Positions 35,414 to 46,870 of a stretch of 64,000 nucleotides of DNA are shown in pieces. The notes under the pieces were generated by a model, which was given only the letters and a program-made list of their open reading frames with translations, searched no databases and had not been told where the DNA came from. Made by a program: the position numbers and the translations under genes. Origin of the DNA: Phlebotomus papatasi (taxonomy: Eukaryota > Arthropoda > Insecta > Diptera > Psychodidae); contig NC_077222.1 of the NCBI RefSeq assembly GCF_024763615.1, positions 58,466,001-58,530,000 of the forward strand, read 5' to 3'. Numbering within the stretch: the first letter of the stretch is position 1; the number at the start of each line of letters is the position of its first letter.

Positions 35414-38400
35414 CTATACTGTATTGCTAGTTGTGGGCACAGCCGCTGTGTTGGGAATAGCCACGACACAAGCGCCAGCTCGGCTAAAGTTCAAGGAGGC
35501 CAATTGGGACCATTCATTGGTTTCCGGGTCGTATTGTTCGACAGTCTGCAAGTACCAAGACAGAAAAACATTAATAAATTAATGGTTTTCTGTCAATCTC
35601 TTGATATCACATTCATAAAATGGACTGAGTTTCTGACATGTTCAACTTTTCAGTTTTACTTATCAATTTTTGAGATTAAGGCTAATTTTATCTAAAATAT
35701 TTAGTATCAAAAGTTAACATATTCAGGGACAAGTATTAAAAAAAATATTATTATTATATAACAAATATTTAAAAAAAACCTTAATTTTTCTTAAAATCAA
35801 AGAGAACTTTTAATTTTACATTTTGACAAAACTTAATTTGATGTAAAGACCTCTTCACATTGGGAAAAAATTTCATCAAAATTGGGCATTTTGACACATT
35901 TTCGCATATTTCATAGCCTCGATGGCATCTACACACTAAAAAAATATGTCCATATTGAAGCAAATTCCCTACGCTTGTGTGGGATAAATTTTCAATATGG
36001 ACATAAGTTTCTGCAGTATGTAGAGGCCATAAAATACAGTAGACTCTCTCACAATTGGGCATTTGGGGCAAAATGTCATCCGGTTTATCGATAGATTTGG
36101 GCGTCAAAGCCTTTGTAAATTCCACAAAAAGCGCCCAATTATAAAGAATCACGATAAAATAGGAAGAACTACAGCGAATTTGGGCAAATTAGTTTCATAA
36201 TTAAACGTGAAAATTGTCAACAAAATTTTTCGCCCGATTGAGAAACAACCAATTGAGCGAGAGTCTACTGTACTTGAATAAAATTTTCGTCAGTATTTGG
36301 AATATTGCAACAAACTTTTTACGCTTGCATATGGCCTCTGCATACAAGAAAAATTTATGTCCATATTGAAACTAATTTTCTATGTTTGTGTGTAGCAAAT
36401 CGATGGTTCAAACGATTTAATTCTGGTGAAATTCACGGCAAAAGATGAGACATTATCTGGTAAGCCAATTGTCAAAAATGTCGATAAAATCATGGAAATC
36501 GTTGAGCTGGATAGCCAGCCAGAAAACAGTTTGGATTGGAACCATATTTGTATAAAACTGGTTTCACGAAAAAGCTAGGTCCCGGGTGCCACACGAATTT
36601 TCGAAAAACTGTTGGGACCGTTGGGACCGAATTTATGTCTACGATTTTTTGTTGAAACGCAACGAAATCGATTCATTTTTGTACTGGCTGGCGACTGGCG
36701 ATGAATAATGGGTTACATACGAGAACAACAGTCGGAAAAAATCGTGGTCCAAGCGTGATCAGCCGGCCCAAACGATCGCTAAGCCCGGATTAATGTCTAA
36801 TAGGGCTTTGCCGTGAGTTTGGTGGGATCGCAAGGGAATCATGCACTATGAGCTTTTGCCCAATGGCCAAACGCTCAATTCGGCCCTCTATTGTCAATAA
36901 CTGACCAGATTGAAGCAGGCGATCGACTAGAAGCGCCCAGAATTGGCCAATATGAAGGGTATTGTGTTCCTTCAGAACAATGACAGGCCGCAAACATTTT
37001 TAACTACGACGCTCCAAAAGCTCCGTGAGCTTGGATAGGAAGTTCTATCGCACTCGCTGTATATTCCAGACTTGGCACTGAGTTATTATTACCTTTCCAA
37101 GCATTTAAAAAAAGATTTGATGGCGCAAAACTGTCCTCAAGAAAGGTTTGTAAAAATCAACTAGTCAAGTTTTTTATTAGTAGGGACGAGGGGTTCCTCA
37201 ATCGTAGAATTATGAAATTACTTGGACAAAAGTTAACAAACAAAACGGCATATATTTGATCTATATCGGATAATCTTTACTGTGTTAATTTTATCTTCAA
37301 AATTAAACTTAAAAAGGTTCAAGACTTTACTTGACCTAATATTATCCTTTTACGGCCTCTTCGTCTACACTTTGTGAGAAATTTTCGTCAAAATGGAGTA
37401 TTTTGATGCAATTTACATGCACATGTGCAAATGATTTACTTCAAAATGATCCATTTTGACACAAATGGAATATTGCTCATATTTTTAGAAGAAATTTTGA
37501 CATTCTCTCTCTTCAAAATAGCAATTTTTGATAAAAATTGCCCCCAATGTGTAGACGTAAGCCTACTAAAATCATTATCATAAAAAAGTTCAACATAAAT
37601 TTAATTTTTAAATAAATTTGGTTGATAAGTTCAATGTAGGGGCAAGTGTAGGGGTATCGTTCCAATAAGGAAGGATGACATTTTCTAGGTTTTTCATACG
37701 TTTCTATAGTGCAAAAAAACATTTTGTGTTCAAAAGCTGATCATTCTTATGATGAGGTGAATAAGTAATGCTAATTTGTCTACCGCCGTAGTTTTGCAGA
37801 TTATTACGTAAAATGCGTACAAAAGCAGAATAAACTTACACTAAAAATGGTCAATTTTTTTCAGAGTTAGGGCAGAATCACATTGACAATAAAATGCTCG
37901 CTGTAGCCTCACCATATTTCGTTAATTTACGCATTTTCATTGCAATTCTTACGCAAATTTTCCATTACTGTATTACCTTAGGGGAAACTGGGGTACCACC
38001 AAACACGGGGTAGCACCAAACACTAATTTTTATTTCTTATCTTCTTGGACTATCTCAACCATTCCTTCAGTAGACAAGCATCCCTATAGTGCCTATAAAT
38101 TCCAATAGGTCTTGTCTTTAGAAGTCAAATATCTGATTAAAAAATCGCAGTGTTTGGTGCTACCCCGTGTTTGGTAGTGCCCCAGTTTCCCCTATCTCAT
38201 AATCAGTGACACTAGGTGAAAATAATATAAGAAAATTGAAGAAATAAAACGAAAATTCAATAAACGGTGAGCAAAAAAACTACGAATAATTTCTCTTACA
38301 ATTTTTTTTGCTCACCTTTTGTCGCATTTTCGTTTTATTTCTTCAATTTCTTTACATTATTTTCACCTAGTGCCACCGAGTATGAGATAAGGTAATACGG

Positions 38401-41400
38401 TAATCAGGAATTTGCGTAAGAGTTGCAATGAAAATGCGTAAATTAACGAAATACGGTGAGCATTTTACTGTCAATGTGATTCTGCCCGTGAAGCTCCTAG
38501 TACAAAATTGACTTTATCAAATTATTTTTGAAATATAAATATTGAAATAATTAATTCAATATATAGACAGCTTTATAGCGTTTTTTGCTTTTACGCATTG
38601 TGAGTCATTTTCGTTCAAAAAGAATAATTTAACGATATGCACAAGCGATTTACTTCAAAATGCTTCATTTTGACGATAATTTTCCAAGGATGTCAATATT
38701 CGAAAAAATATAAGCTTGATTTATTAACGTACCTTTAAATATTGATTTCCGTCGTATCCGCCAACGGACAAAATCCTCTCTCCCAGTAGAGCGACTCCAA
38801 TGGAATCCCTGCCCACGTTCAGGGACGCTACTAGAGTCCACGTATCAGTTCCCGGATCGTACCTTTCTACAGTTTCTGTTCGTGATGCTGAAGGATTATT
38901 TGCAGAATTTTCATGTCCACCTAAAGCATAAATGAAAAAATTCGCTGCTGTAACTCCCACTCCAGCTCGACGTTTGACCATGGCAGCTCGAGGGCTCCAT
39001 TTGTTGGTGTGGGGATCATATCTCTCAACAGATCTATGACATCCGCTGCCATCTCGTCCACCGACAACATACAAATATCCTCCGAGCACTGCAACTCCAG
39101 CAGTTGATCGCATAGATGTCATGGGAGCCACATTGCTCCAGGTCCTGGTGCAGGGATCCCAACGTTCAACAGTGTTGAGAAAGCTCCAGCCATCGTGGCC
39201 TCCAATCACATAGAGAGGACCCCCGAGGACTGCAGCACATAGCCCATGGCGATTGGTAATCATCGGTGGGAGGCTGAAAAAGGAAGAATGAACACCCGGG
39301 TGGTTTGGCAAGAATTCACTAGATAATTACTTGCTCCAGGCCATTGTTGTGAGATCAAGACTTTCGACGGTATTGAGTGTCTTTAGACCATCGCGACCAC
39401 CCACTACAATTAGCCTGTTATCCATAACAGCGACGCCAAATTGCAATCGTCTGGCAGTCATATTCTTCACCAGACTCCATTGATCGAGGCGTGGACAGTA
39501 ACTCTCGATGCTTATGGAGCCCTTGTGGGCATCCATCCCTCCTACAGCTAGCAATTTTCCCATCGTCGACTTTCTCGGGCGGGCTCTCTGGCTGGCAATC
39601 ACTGCACGACGCTCCGGCAGTAAATGCCACTTCAGAGCCTCCATTACCAGCTCCTGGCAGTTAGCACTCTCGCACAGAGCTTCCACATGATCAGTGATAA
39701 ACTACAGAATACAAATTCCAGATCATTTTTACTTGGCTATTTTACTTGGAACAACACAGACAGAATCTGTCCTCTAATGTTAAGTGTTGCAGAATATAGA
39801 AGAGCCAGGGGCCCATCAAGCCTAATAAAAAGTGAAGGTATTTTTCACTTCTCCTTGTAAAAATTTTGCATCTATTGCACCGCAACTTAAACAAATTTGC
39901 TCGTAGTTCTTGTATCATTTTGGCGAACATTATGAAATATGTATTTTTAGATAGCTTTTAATGTACGATTTCGAAATATATCACTGATAAGTCAATTCTC
40001 TTTAGGAAAAAACTTGCCAATAGTCTTCAGTGCCTCTATGCAAAAACGTATATGGAAAAATGAAATGTCGAGAGGCCCCTGAAGAGCATAAAACTTTTCA
40101 AATAAACGAGAGAACACAATTATTGATAATTTTATCTTTATATATTTTTTGTAAACGATTTTAGCGTTCTTGAAAAAATAGCAAAAAAAACCTGGGACAA
40201 ATTGGAACAAGCCGAAACTGATAAAATGCGATATATTTTATGAGGATAAACTTCTTTAAACATCCAAGGTTTAAGGGACCTCAAACAAAAAATATGAAAA
40301 TTAAATAAAATTTTTAAATATGTTTTTCGAGATATCAATTTTGATCAATTTATTTCTCGAAAATTATACCTTATACGAGCTTCAGTCAGACCTAAGAATT
40401 AGCCATATGGCTTAACGTCTTTAGTTTCTCATTAGTAAAGAATTTTTGGAAAATTTTGACTTAAGATTGAATTACTAAGGACAAATCGCTCCTTGGAAAT
40501 TACAAGGGGCCAACTCACTTTCTTGCGATTTTGAGGTTTTAATGCAATCAGACAGAGAATTTAATAAAATTTCAGATGATATGAATCATTAAATATCGTA
40601 AATACAAAAGTTTTTCAAAATTTTACTCTTTATGATTGCTTGCGAGGTTTTGCTTGAAATCAAGGGGCACAAAATAGATTTATCGTTCAAATTTTTGTGA
40701 AACAGGGGACTAACTCAAGCAAGTTGATCCCGTGTCATTCTAATTTCATGACAATTTGAACATCATTTAGAATTTAGAATGACAAAGAGCTAACTCATAA
40801 AAAACATATTTTGAAAGGTAAAATTATGTATGTTTCGATGTTTATAATAATGCTCATACAAATAGAAAAGAATTAAATTGTTTTTAATAACATGCTTAAT
40901 TGAGATAATTATTTATACAAAGTTGAATCTTTCATGCTGTCTCCTGAAAAATGGCTCAGATTGAGTTGGCCCCTTGTAATTTCCAAGAAGCGATATGGAT
41001 CAATTAATTCAGAAAAGGCAATAGAATAATTTTCTATTTAGGATTTTGAGACCTCCGAGAACTGTGCTAAATCTCTAGTCCGAAAAACGCCTTACGGGGC
41101 AGACATTTCTGCTCTGAGATAAATGTGCCGAAAATAATTATAAAAAATATAATTATAAAAAAAGATTGATATAGGAGAAGGTTTTCATGGCTTTCATGGC
41201 TACGAACACTTCATATTTTTTCTATATAAATCCTGTATAATATCGAAAACTAAAGTTACGAAAATCAAAATTCCCGAAAGCTATAATCTCGAATAGGTCA
41301 AAATCCTGAAAGCTAAAATGCCGAAAAGACTAAAATCCAGAATTCTTAAAAGAGTCATAGAGATTCCTACGATTGTTCTTTTTGGAGGCAAAGGGAGATT

Positions 41401-44400
41401 TTTTTCTATTTTGGAAATATTATCGTCCAATCTTCCGTACAATTTAGTCCCTTTCAGGATTTTGACTATTCAGGATATTGTCTTTCGAGATTTTGGAGTT
41501 CATGATTTTGGCGTTGGCATCTTGGTGTTTTGATTTTCGGGATTTTGGCATTGGAATTTTGGCCGGCACCGGTGTGTGAACCCTGAAAGCCTTCCCCTAC
41601 TAAGTTTACCCTTTAAGGACGATTGGAACACCGGTGTCCCATAAAGAAAATAATTTTTCCTGACTATTTAAAGTTATTTTTTTCTTATGTCTGTACATAA
41701 TTGTAAAGTAGAAGGTTGAAGGAATCTAGAATATTTTTTGCAAGTCTCTAGCTATTTGCTATTTAGTAAATATTTAAGCTAAAAAATGGCAAATTTTTAA
41801 ATTCTCAAATTCATAATTGATTTTATTTATTTTTTATACTTCCAATTTTTTTGAGCAAAACCCTTTTGGCAATAAAAACTACAATACTCATACGTAATAT
41901 TTTTCACTAACCCTCTAACGGTGTTTTCTTTAATATGCGAAAAAAAAGTTCTAAAACAATGCTTTCTAGGATAATTAAGATGCAATAAAGTCGAAAAAAC
42001 CATCCATTCTTCAATATCTTTTTTAGTTTACGCGCTAGGTGAGAAAATATAAAATTTTTTTTGAAATTCTTTTTGCTTCTAAAATTAACATTTTTAGTTT
42101 TTTCAATTTTTTTAAATAAAATATACAAAGTAGAATGACATATTTTTCAGTAAAAAATAAATTTATTTTAGTCAGATAACTTTAAATCGGTATTTTTATG
42201 GAAATTGGAAATGAGTTTTTTTGCACAAATATTTTTTGTTGCTTTTTCACTGACCTGTCACACAAAACTGGGAATAGCAACAAAACGAAGAGTCAAAATG
42301 AGTTCAAACTTTCAAGAGATATTTATAAGACTATTACCGAGGACACTATAGCACTTTTAAATAAATAAAACCTTTGTTGTCGCTGTAAATGTGATTTTTG
42401 TGAAGACCGCCTGGAGGCGGTCTTACCCGTTAGAGGGTTAAATCGAAAAATATTATTCATTGGTATTGTCAGAAAAATTACTTCAATTTTTGGGCTATTT
42501 TTGTCCCTATCGTTCATAGAAGCACAAAATACACCGAATAAGACTCTGTTGGACTTTCCAAGGTTAGATTTAAAACTTATCATTGATTATATTTCTCAGT
42601 TTAATTTTTATTGTTGATTTTCAGTTCGTAAAAAGTGTCTCGTCGTTAAAGGGTGAAGGCCGATTTTGTCACCGATGATGACTCAAAAACAAAATTTTTC
42701 TTATGGTCATCTAGTTATGTTTTGCTCTAAAAGGTTAGAAAACATGATTTTTTCCTAATCGCTATTTTTTAATCGTCTGTCCTGAAAGGGTTAAGGCTAG
42801 TATATAAGCTCAAGTCAAAATCTACATTTTTTTTAACTTCGAAGTTGAAGTTCTAAAAATTAATTCTCTAAGCATATTTTAAGATTAAAATATCTCAACG
42901 AAATTCAATATTGCAAAACACAAACGAGCAGTAAAAAATTCAAAATGGGCAGTAAAAAATTGAAAATGAACAATCAAATATCTAATTATGGTCAGTAAAA
43001 ACTTAAATTTTTACAGAAATGGGTCTGATTTATATTATAAATTAAACATTTAAAATTGTTGCAGATAGAATGAAAAGCCCTTTATTTTCCTTTTGCCATA
43101 ATTTGGACGATAATATCATTGTTTAATTTTTTTTTGTTACTGCTCAAGTTTAACTTTTCACTGCTCATTTATACAATGCCATTCAATATTTCAACATTTC
43201 TTAAAAAAATATGAATTCGTAGCGCAGAATACAAATCAATTTTTAACTCTTTAATATTTTGGGAATCCAGTTTTCTAAAGGAAAAAAATAATATATACTC
43301 TGGGAACAAGAATTTTTTGGATTAGTTAGAATAATTTAAAATTCGATTTTTGTTTTGTTTTTTTTTTTGTTTCCCCCCTTACCTGTCCCCCCTTACCAAG
43401 GTCTTAGGCCTATTTTGACCAGTATCCTGTGTAGAAAATCCTTTAAAAACCAAAAACGTCCACAAAAATATATACCAAAATCATCAATCTATAAAATTAA
43501 AATATCTCCCAAATACTAAGGAAAAACAATAAATATTTAAGACGGGAACCTTACACATTAATGGCCGTACTGTTCGATTTTTGTGTATGATTACAAACTA
43601 TGGGGATATCCAAATCTAGGATTTTTTTTATTCAGGAGCCCAATTAGTTCTTGAACTAAAATATTTTTGATCAGAGAGTCGTGAAATTGACTTGCTGTTT
43701 TCCAGTCGGAAAAAGTTAAAGGTCAATTAAGAGATTCAAAGATTAAAAATTTGTATTAAAAAAGTCAGCTTATCAATCTGTCTCTGTATTAAGCATCCCT
43801 GATCTCTCTTATGAAGCTTGTTTTAATTAAATTGTTTTTTACGTTGCTATTTTACTTGCAAAAGCACTTACCGCCGGGTGAAGCAGTGGGAGCCTGATCA
43901 GAGCTAGGAGCTGCGGAATGTGCTTCTCACGATTTTTGGGATCATGCTGAATCCATGCCAATAAAGCATGAAAGACCTCCTGCTCAGATGGCACATTGAG
44001 ATTATCGCTGGCCAGTAATTTTCCCAATTGTTCAGAACTCAATTGGAAAAATTCTTGATTTCTACAGACTTGCATGAAATGTTCACAGGTATAGTTTGTG
44101 GCAACTTTCAGGAGTGTCTCGCAGCTCTGTTGCTCAGCAAACAGAGCAAATCCCAGACAATTGGACGGATGCAGCTGACGTCCAAGGAACGTGCAGCATG
44201 CATTTACAACGGCTCCCAATTGAAGCAGACTGGCTGTACTCAGGAGAGTCTCAACTGTATCTTCGCGCAGTTCTATTGAGCCCGTATAGCAATACTGTAC
44301 GAGGAGCTGAAGAGCTGTTCCTGTCACCTCGCCAAGAGTTATCTCCCTCTCCTGGAGATCACTCTCTCTCAGGGAACCAGTGAACATTGCTGCGAAATAG

Positions 44401-44821
44401 GCACTGGCAGCAGAGAGGACGAGACGATGGGCAGGGACTCTGGGTAACAAAGAGGTACATAATGAGATTTCCCAGATGCATTCCGAGTGAGGGCAATTAT
44501 CCGAGTTGATTGGAAAAGAGGGATCAAGAAACAAAGGGCCTTTGTTCTTGGATCTTGTGAATTTGCAAACAGAGAACAAAGAACTTACCGCTTTCCATCC
44601 ACACCAGCAATTAGCACCACGTCACAGAGTTTCTGGTTCTCCAGGTAGAACTGCATTCTCTTGAGTGTGCAATCTGCATGATTGCGCGAACAGAAATTCT
44701 CATCTTGACTGCTGGTCGACGCGAGACTCACCAGACTGTAATCTCTGGGCAAAAGATTTTCATCAGCTGATATTGCGGTCTTTGTAGACTCTTTTCCTGG
44801 GCTTCCACCGCCAAATGACAT
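35414..44821 (-). CDS. BTB-BACK-Kelch protein of the KLHL1/4/5 group
   Basis: Exons in transcript order 44821-44589, 44439-43872, 39701-39331, 39273-38733 and 35545-35414 (stop TAG). They total 1845 nt, 614 residues. Residues 1-55 are a Ser-rich leader. The BTB domain is at about 60-165 (LCDVVLIAG, then VPAHRLVLSAASAYFAAMFTG), BACK at about 170-275 (CCTFLGRQLHPSNCLGF, ending LIRLPLLHP), and six kelch blades at about 310-605, each with the GG-Y-W pattern: AVGGMDAHKG, VVGGRDGLKTLNTVE, VIGGHDGWSFLNTVERWDP, VVGGRDGSGC, ALGGHENSANN, SVGGYDGNQYLKTVEQYDP. The end ASLNFSRAGACVV is typical of the group. Likely role: substrate adaptor for a cullin-3 ubiquitin ligase, or actin-associated. The open frame continues upstream of 44821 without an ATG to a TGA, so the start is the first ATG of this exon unless an upstream exon adds one. 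Confidence 0.92.
35923..36029. mobile_element. 107-bp hairpin with 'atggc(a/c)tctaca' ends
   Basis: atggcatctacacac...atatgtccatattgaa pairs with ttcaatatggacataagttt...tatgtagaggccat over nearly its full length. A partial second copy is at about 36344-36400. The end motif resembles the ggcctctacacatt family at 63479-63610. Confidence 0.65.
36037..36270. mobile_element. TA-flanked MITE with CAGTAGACTCTC ends (234 bp)
   Basis: It starts cagtagactctctcacaatt and ends aattgagcgagagtctactg, with TA on both sides (36035-36036 and 36271-36272). The inner arms also pair. Non-coding. Confidence 0.7.
36396..37150 (+). pseudogene. mariner transposase relic (broken)
   Basis: Plus-strand reading with several frame changes and stops gives WFKRFNSGE, then FTAKDETLSGKPIV and KNVDKIMEIVELD (the helix-turn-helix linker region of mariner), WVTYEN, then KGIMHYELLPNGQTLNSALY, KGIVFLQNNDRP and LYIPDLALSYYYL. 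These correspond to the mariner blocks around the D,D34D catalytic core. The Asp expected before 'NARPH' reads as Asn here, and the block usually read SPDLAPSDYHLF is degraded. It is clearly dead: multiple stops and missing residues. It lies antisense to KLHL in an intron. Confidence 0.85.
37349..37562. mobile_element. decayed member of the 'tctacacatt' MITE family
   Basis: The left end ggcctcttcgtctacacttt and the right end ttgcccccaatgtgtagacg share the end motif of the foldback element and of 63479-63610. The interior carries complementary tcaaaatgg / ccattttga blocks. Confidence 0.5.
37870..38487. mobile_element. palindromic MITE 'GGGCAGAATCACATTGACA', copy 2, interrupted
   Basis: Ends gggcagaatcacattgacaa and tgtcaatgtgattctgccc. 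The interior arms are nearly identical to copy 1 at 28044-29190. A different 212-bp MITE sits at 37981-38192, in the TA of the sequence that reads accttatctc in intact arms. Confidence 0.8.
37981..38192. mobile_element. TA-targeted MITE inside another MITE (212 bp)
   Basis: It starts ggggaaactggggtaccacc and ends ggtagtgccccagtttcccc, flanked by TA on both sides. Sub-terminal blocks caaacacggggtagcaccaa / gtttggtgctaccccgtgtt also pair. Removing it regenerates the accttatctc sequence seen in the opposite arm of the host element, which proves insertion at TA with TA duplication. Confidence 0.85.
40378..41098. mobile_element. 'gcttcagac' family element, interrupted
   Basis: The left end agcttcagtcagacctaaga resembles 190-386 and 19319-19500; the right end gagaactgtgctaaatctct is the matching terminus. 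The 6376-6872 type MITE is inserted at about 40484-40996, after the shared 'attactaaggacaaat'. Confidence 0.6.
40484..40996. mobile_element. MITE, 'gctccttggaaattacaagg' family, copy 2
   Basis: Ends cgctccttggaaattacaag and cttgtaatttccaagaagcg, next to ggccaactc / gagttggcc. It is collinear with 6376-6872 across the interior, including the aaggggcacaaaatagattt block. Confidence 0.75.
41252..41570. repeat. palindromic fragment with 15-bp-unit ends, second copy
   Basis: The left side repeats 'caaaatcctgaaagctaaaatgccgaaaag'-like units; the right side carries the reverse complement (ttcaggattttgactattca, ttcgagattttggagttca), ending ttttggccggcaccggtgtg. It has the same build as 10441-10670, and its unit is that of the minisatellite 17424-18045. 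Confidence 0.55.
41610..42795. mobile_element. 'ccctttaaggacgatt' element, interrupted by another
   Basis: It starts ccctttaaggacgattggaa and ends aatcgtctgtcctgaaaggg. The interior (attggtattgtcagaaaaat; tgggctatttttgtccctat) is shared with the copy at 49503-49990. A separate element with ccctctaacgg ends lies at 41911-42436. Confidence 0.6.
41911..42436. mobile_element. inserted element with CCCTCTAACGG termini (526 bp)
   Basis: The left end ccctctaacggtgttttctt and right end cggtcttacccgttagaggg form a short terminal inverted repeat. It interrupts the outer element at 41610-42795; the related outer copy at 49503 lacks it. Confidence 0.65.
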
Positions 44822-45505
44822 CTCTAATCGTGGTATTTTTCTTGCAGTCTCGAAATCTCTCCCCTGGCTTTGTTCACTTGTCTCACAAATTGCTGGAGTT
44901 AATTTGCACACACCGCGAAATCGGAGGAGGCGTTTAGTTTTTGCTTCCTTTCACTGCGACGATGGAATTAAAACTAACTGACGAACCAAATTGTTATGTA
45001 CACGCGACGATTGCAATTGTAACAAAGCAGTGTAAGTTCTTGCAAAAAACATCTCAGTCATTGTGTAATTTATTTATAATTTCCATCGCAAAATAGAAAT
45101 CACTGAAATCACAACAAAAACAAGGAAAGCCCCTCGAGACTACCGCAAAAGCAGAGCGCGATGATCCCTTTACCCCCACTTTTTCGAACATCTTGAGATG
45201 CGGATTTCGAATAGTTTTTTTTTTCGAAATTCATTGTCAGTGGAACTTTGACAGTTTGTGTAAAAAAAAACTCATATTTCTGCAAGTTGTTTTTCCAATT
45301 TCTTGTAAGATTAGGCGTGGAAATAGAGTGAATTAGCATTGCAAAGAAGTGCAAGTATCTAATTGGAATAGTGACACAAGAATTGAGAAGAAATTGTTCA
45401 AGGTAAGCGGGAAAATCAACCCACATTTTTGCTGCATGTAGTTTTACAAGAATTTTCATCTTCCGGACCTATTTGCATACACAATCTTTTTGCAATTTTG
45501 CTAGG
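44822..45505. promoter_or_regulatory. divergent promoter interval, KLHL (-) and DCTN3 (+)
   Basis: 684 bp between start codons of divergently transcribed genes; both 5'UTRs must lie in it. No transposon hairpin is evident, unlike the introns around it. I recognise no specific factor site. A possible acceptor (tttgctag|gATG) directly precedes the DCTN3 start, so a 5'UTR intron is possible. Confidence 0.5.
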
Positions 45506-46069
45506 ATGGAGGCTCTCGATGTGTTGGAGAAACGAGTTGATGCTCTGAATGATTTGCTGGGTCCTCTACCCAATGAGGACACTCCCAAGGGTGGGGAGAA
45601 CCTCACAGATTCGCTGACGTCAGCCCACACCTTGCTAACGAGTGCATTGGGTGGTCGAGACAACGTTGTTGAGGTGCTCAATCGCACAGATGAACTTGAG
45701 ACCTACTTAGATCCCAATTTCCTCGATGACAAGCAAGATGTAAAGGCACAGGAGGTGTACATCAACACCATAGCCACAGAACTTGCTGGGAATTTTGAGA
45801 TGTTGGAGAAGATCAAGTCACTGGAGCCAACTCTAGGCGCTGAGTATTTTGGCAAAATTCCCGATGCCACAGACAAACTCAAGGCACTCAGCAATGCAGC
45901 ATCTGAGCAAAAGGATCAGAGTGAAATGATTGAGCAGAGCATCATTCTGGCCATTCAGCGATACAGTGAGATTCAGGCGGGCATCAAAGAGTCCCTGCGG
46001 AAGATGAATGAGCGAATGGATGAGCTGGAACAGAGGCTGTCGAAGAAGAAGAAGGATGTGGATGTGTAA
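45506..46069 (+). CDS. DCTN3: dynactin subunit 3 (p24)
   Basis: A single coding exon of 564 nt, 187 residues, against 186 in human DCTN3. It starts MEALDVLEKRVDALNDLLGP, then EVLNRTDELETYLDPNFLDD, KIKSLEPTLGAEYFGKIPD and a charged, heptad-like C-terminus (ESLRKMNERMDELEQRLS), predicted to be helical coiled coil. The role is as a small shoulder subunit of the dynactin complex that links dynein to cargo. The upstream in-frame sequence lacks an ATG, so 45506 is the first usable start. It is divergent from KLHL and convergent with the protease homologue; no introns in the coding part. Confidence 0.95.
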   Translation: MEALDVLEKRVDALNDLLGPLPNEDTPKGGENLTDSLTSAHTLLTSALGGRDNVVEVLNRTDELETYLDPNFLDDKQDVKAQEVYINTIATELAGNFEMLEKIKSLEPTLGAEYFGKIPDATDKLKALSNAASEQKDQSEMIEQSIILAIQRYSEIQAGIKESLRKMNERMDELEQRLSKKKKDVDV

Positions 46070-46870
46070 AGCTTCAAATGTGATCCCTTCGCGAGATAAA
46101 AAATTAAGGTTTTTACTTGAAAATTATATTTTCCTTTATTTACATCTATTATTTATCTCTTTTTTTTTCTTTTAAAACAAATACGATTCAAAAAAAAAAA
46201 CATATACAGTAGCTAACTTATAACTTTACATTTGAATAATATAATATATTTGCTTAATTATATTGATGGAAAATGTTGAGAAGTTTTTCATTAAAAATTA
46301 TAATCCTATAAAAAAAAATCCATAAAGATCATCGAAAATATATCTTTTCTTTTGCTACCAGAATAAATGGATAAAATAGAAGTTATTATTAGTTTCATGT
46401 AATATTTACAGCCTTAGTTAAAAAAAAAGATATATCTAGTGAATATTTCTTTTTCCCTCAACATTTTTCTTCCCTACAATCTTTCTAAATTGGATACATT
46501 TTTTTTCCTTTAATTTTGTGTCTCAAACACATTCTCCAGAAAGTTTATTAATTTATTATCTCCTGCGATTGGTAAGATGACTTCAACGAATTTCTTCTGA
46601 CTCAATCACAAACCTCAAAATTATAAACCTGTTGGATTCTCTTTTATGTGCAACTCCACGCACTATATACCTAATTTTTTTTTTACTCTTCGCTACTCTA
46701 TTACGCGCTGTAGATATTCTTTCTCCATAATTCGTCATCGTTCAGTTGATTGGCACAAATACAATTTTGTGACTAGCTATCGTTCTGATTGCTGCAGAGT
46801 GTTGTGATAAAACATTTTCATGCTTTCATTTTGCAATTTCAAACGGTGAGATTTTTTTTTGCAATAGAAT
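46070..46870. other. convergent 3' intergenic, DCTN3 and protease homologue
   Basis: 800 bp AT-rich stretch that must hold both 3'UTRs. It has several A-runs and an AATAAA-like run (gaataaatggataaaatag near 46360). Nothing else recognised. Confidence 0.5.

Larger units (their letters stand above)
35546..38732 (-). other. 3.2 kb last intron of the KLHL gene
   Basis: Phase 0 intron (donor AAG|GTACGT, acceptor TTGCAG|ACTGTC). It holds small hairpins at 35923-36029 and 36037-36270, a mariner relic (about 36396-37150), a hairpin at 37349-37562, and a MITE with another MITE inside it (37870-38487, 37981-38192). Confidence 0.75.
39702..43871 (-). other. 4.2 kb second coding intron of the KLHL gene
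   Basis: Donor CACCCGGCG|GTAAGT, acceptor CTGTAG|TTTATC, phase 0. It carries a 40378-41098 element with a MITE inside it, a 15-bp-unit palindromic fragment at about 41252-41570, and an outer element from about 41610 with another inside it (41911-42436). No coding exon recognised. Confidence 0.7.

Noticed and set aside
35117..35695. 192-codon plus-strand open frame
   Set aside because: It overlaps the last KLHL exon in antisense and shows no recognisable motif; the KLHL reading is supported by the kelch blade and splice phase.
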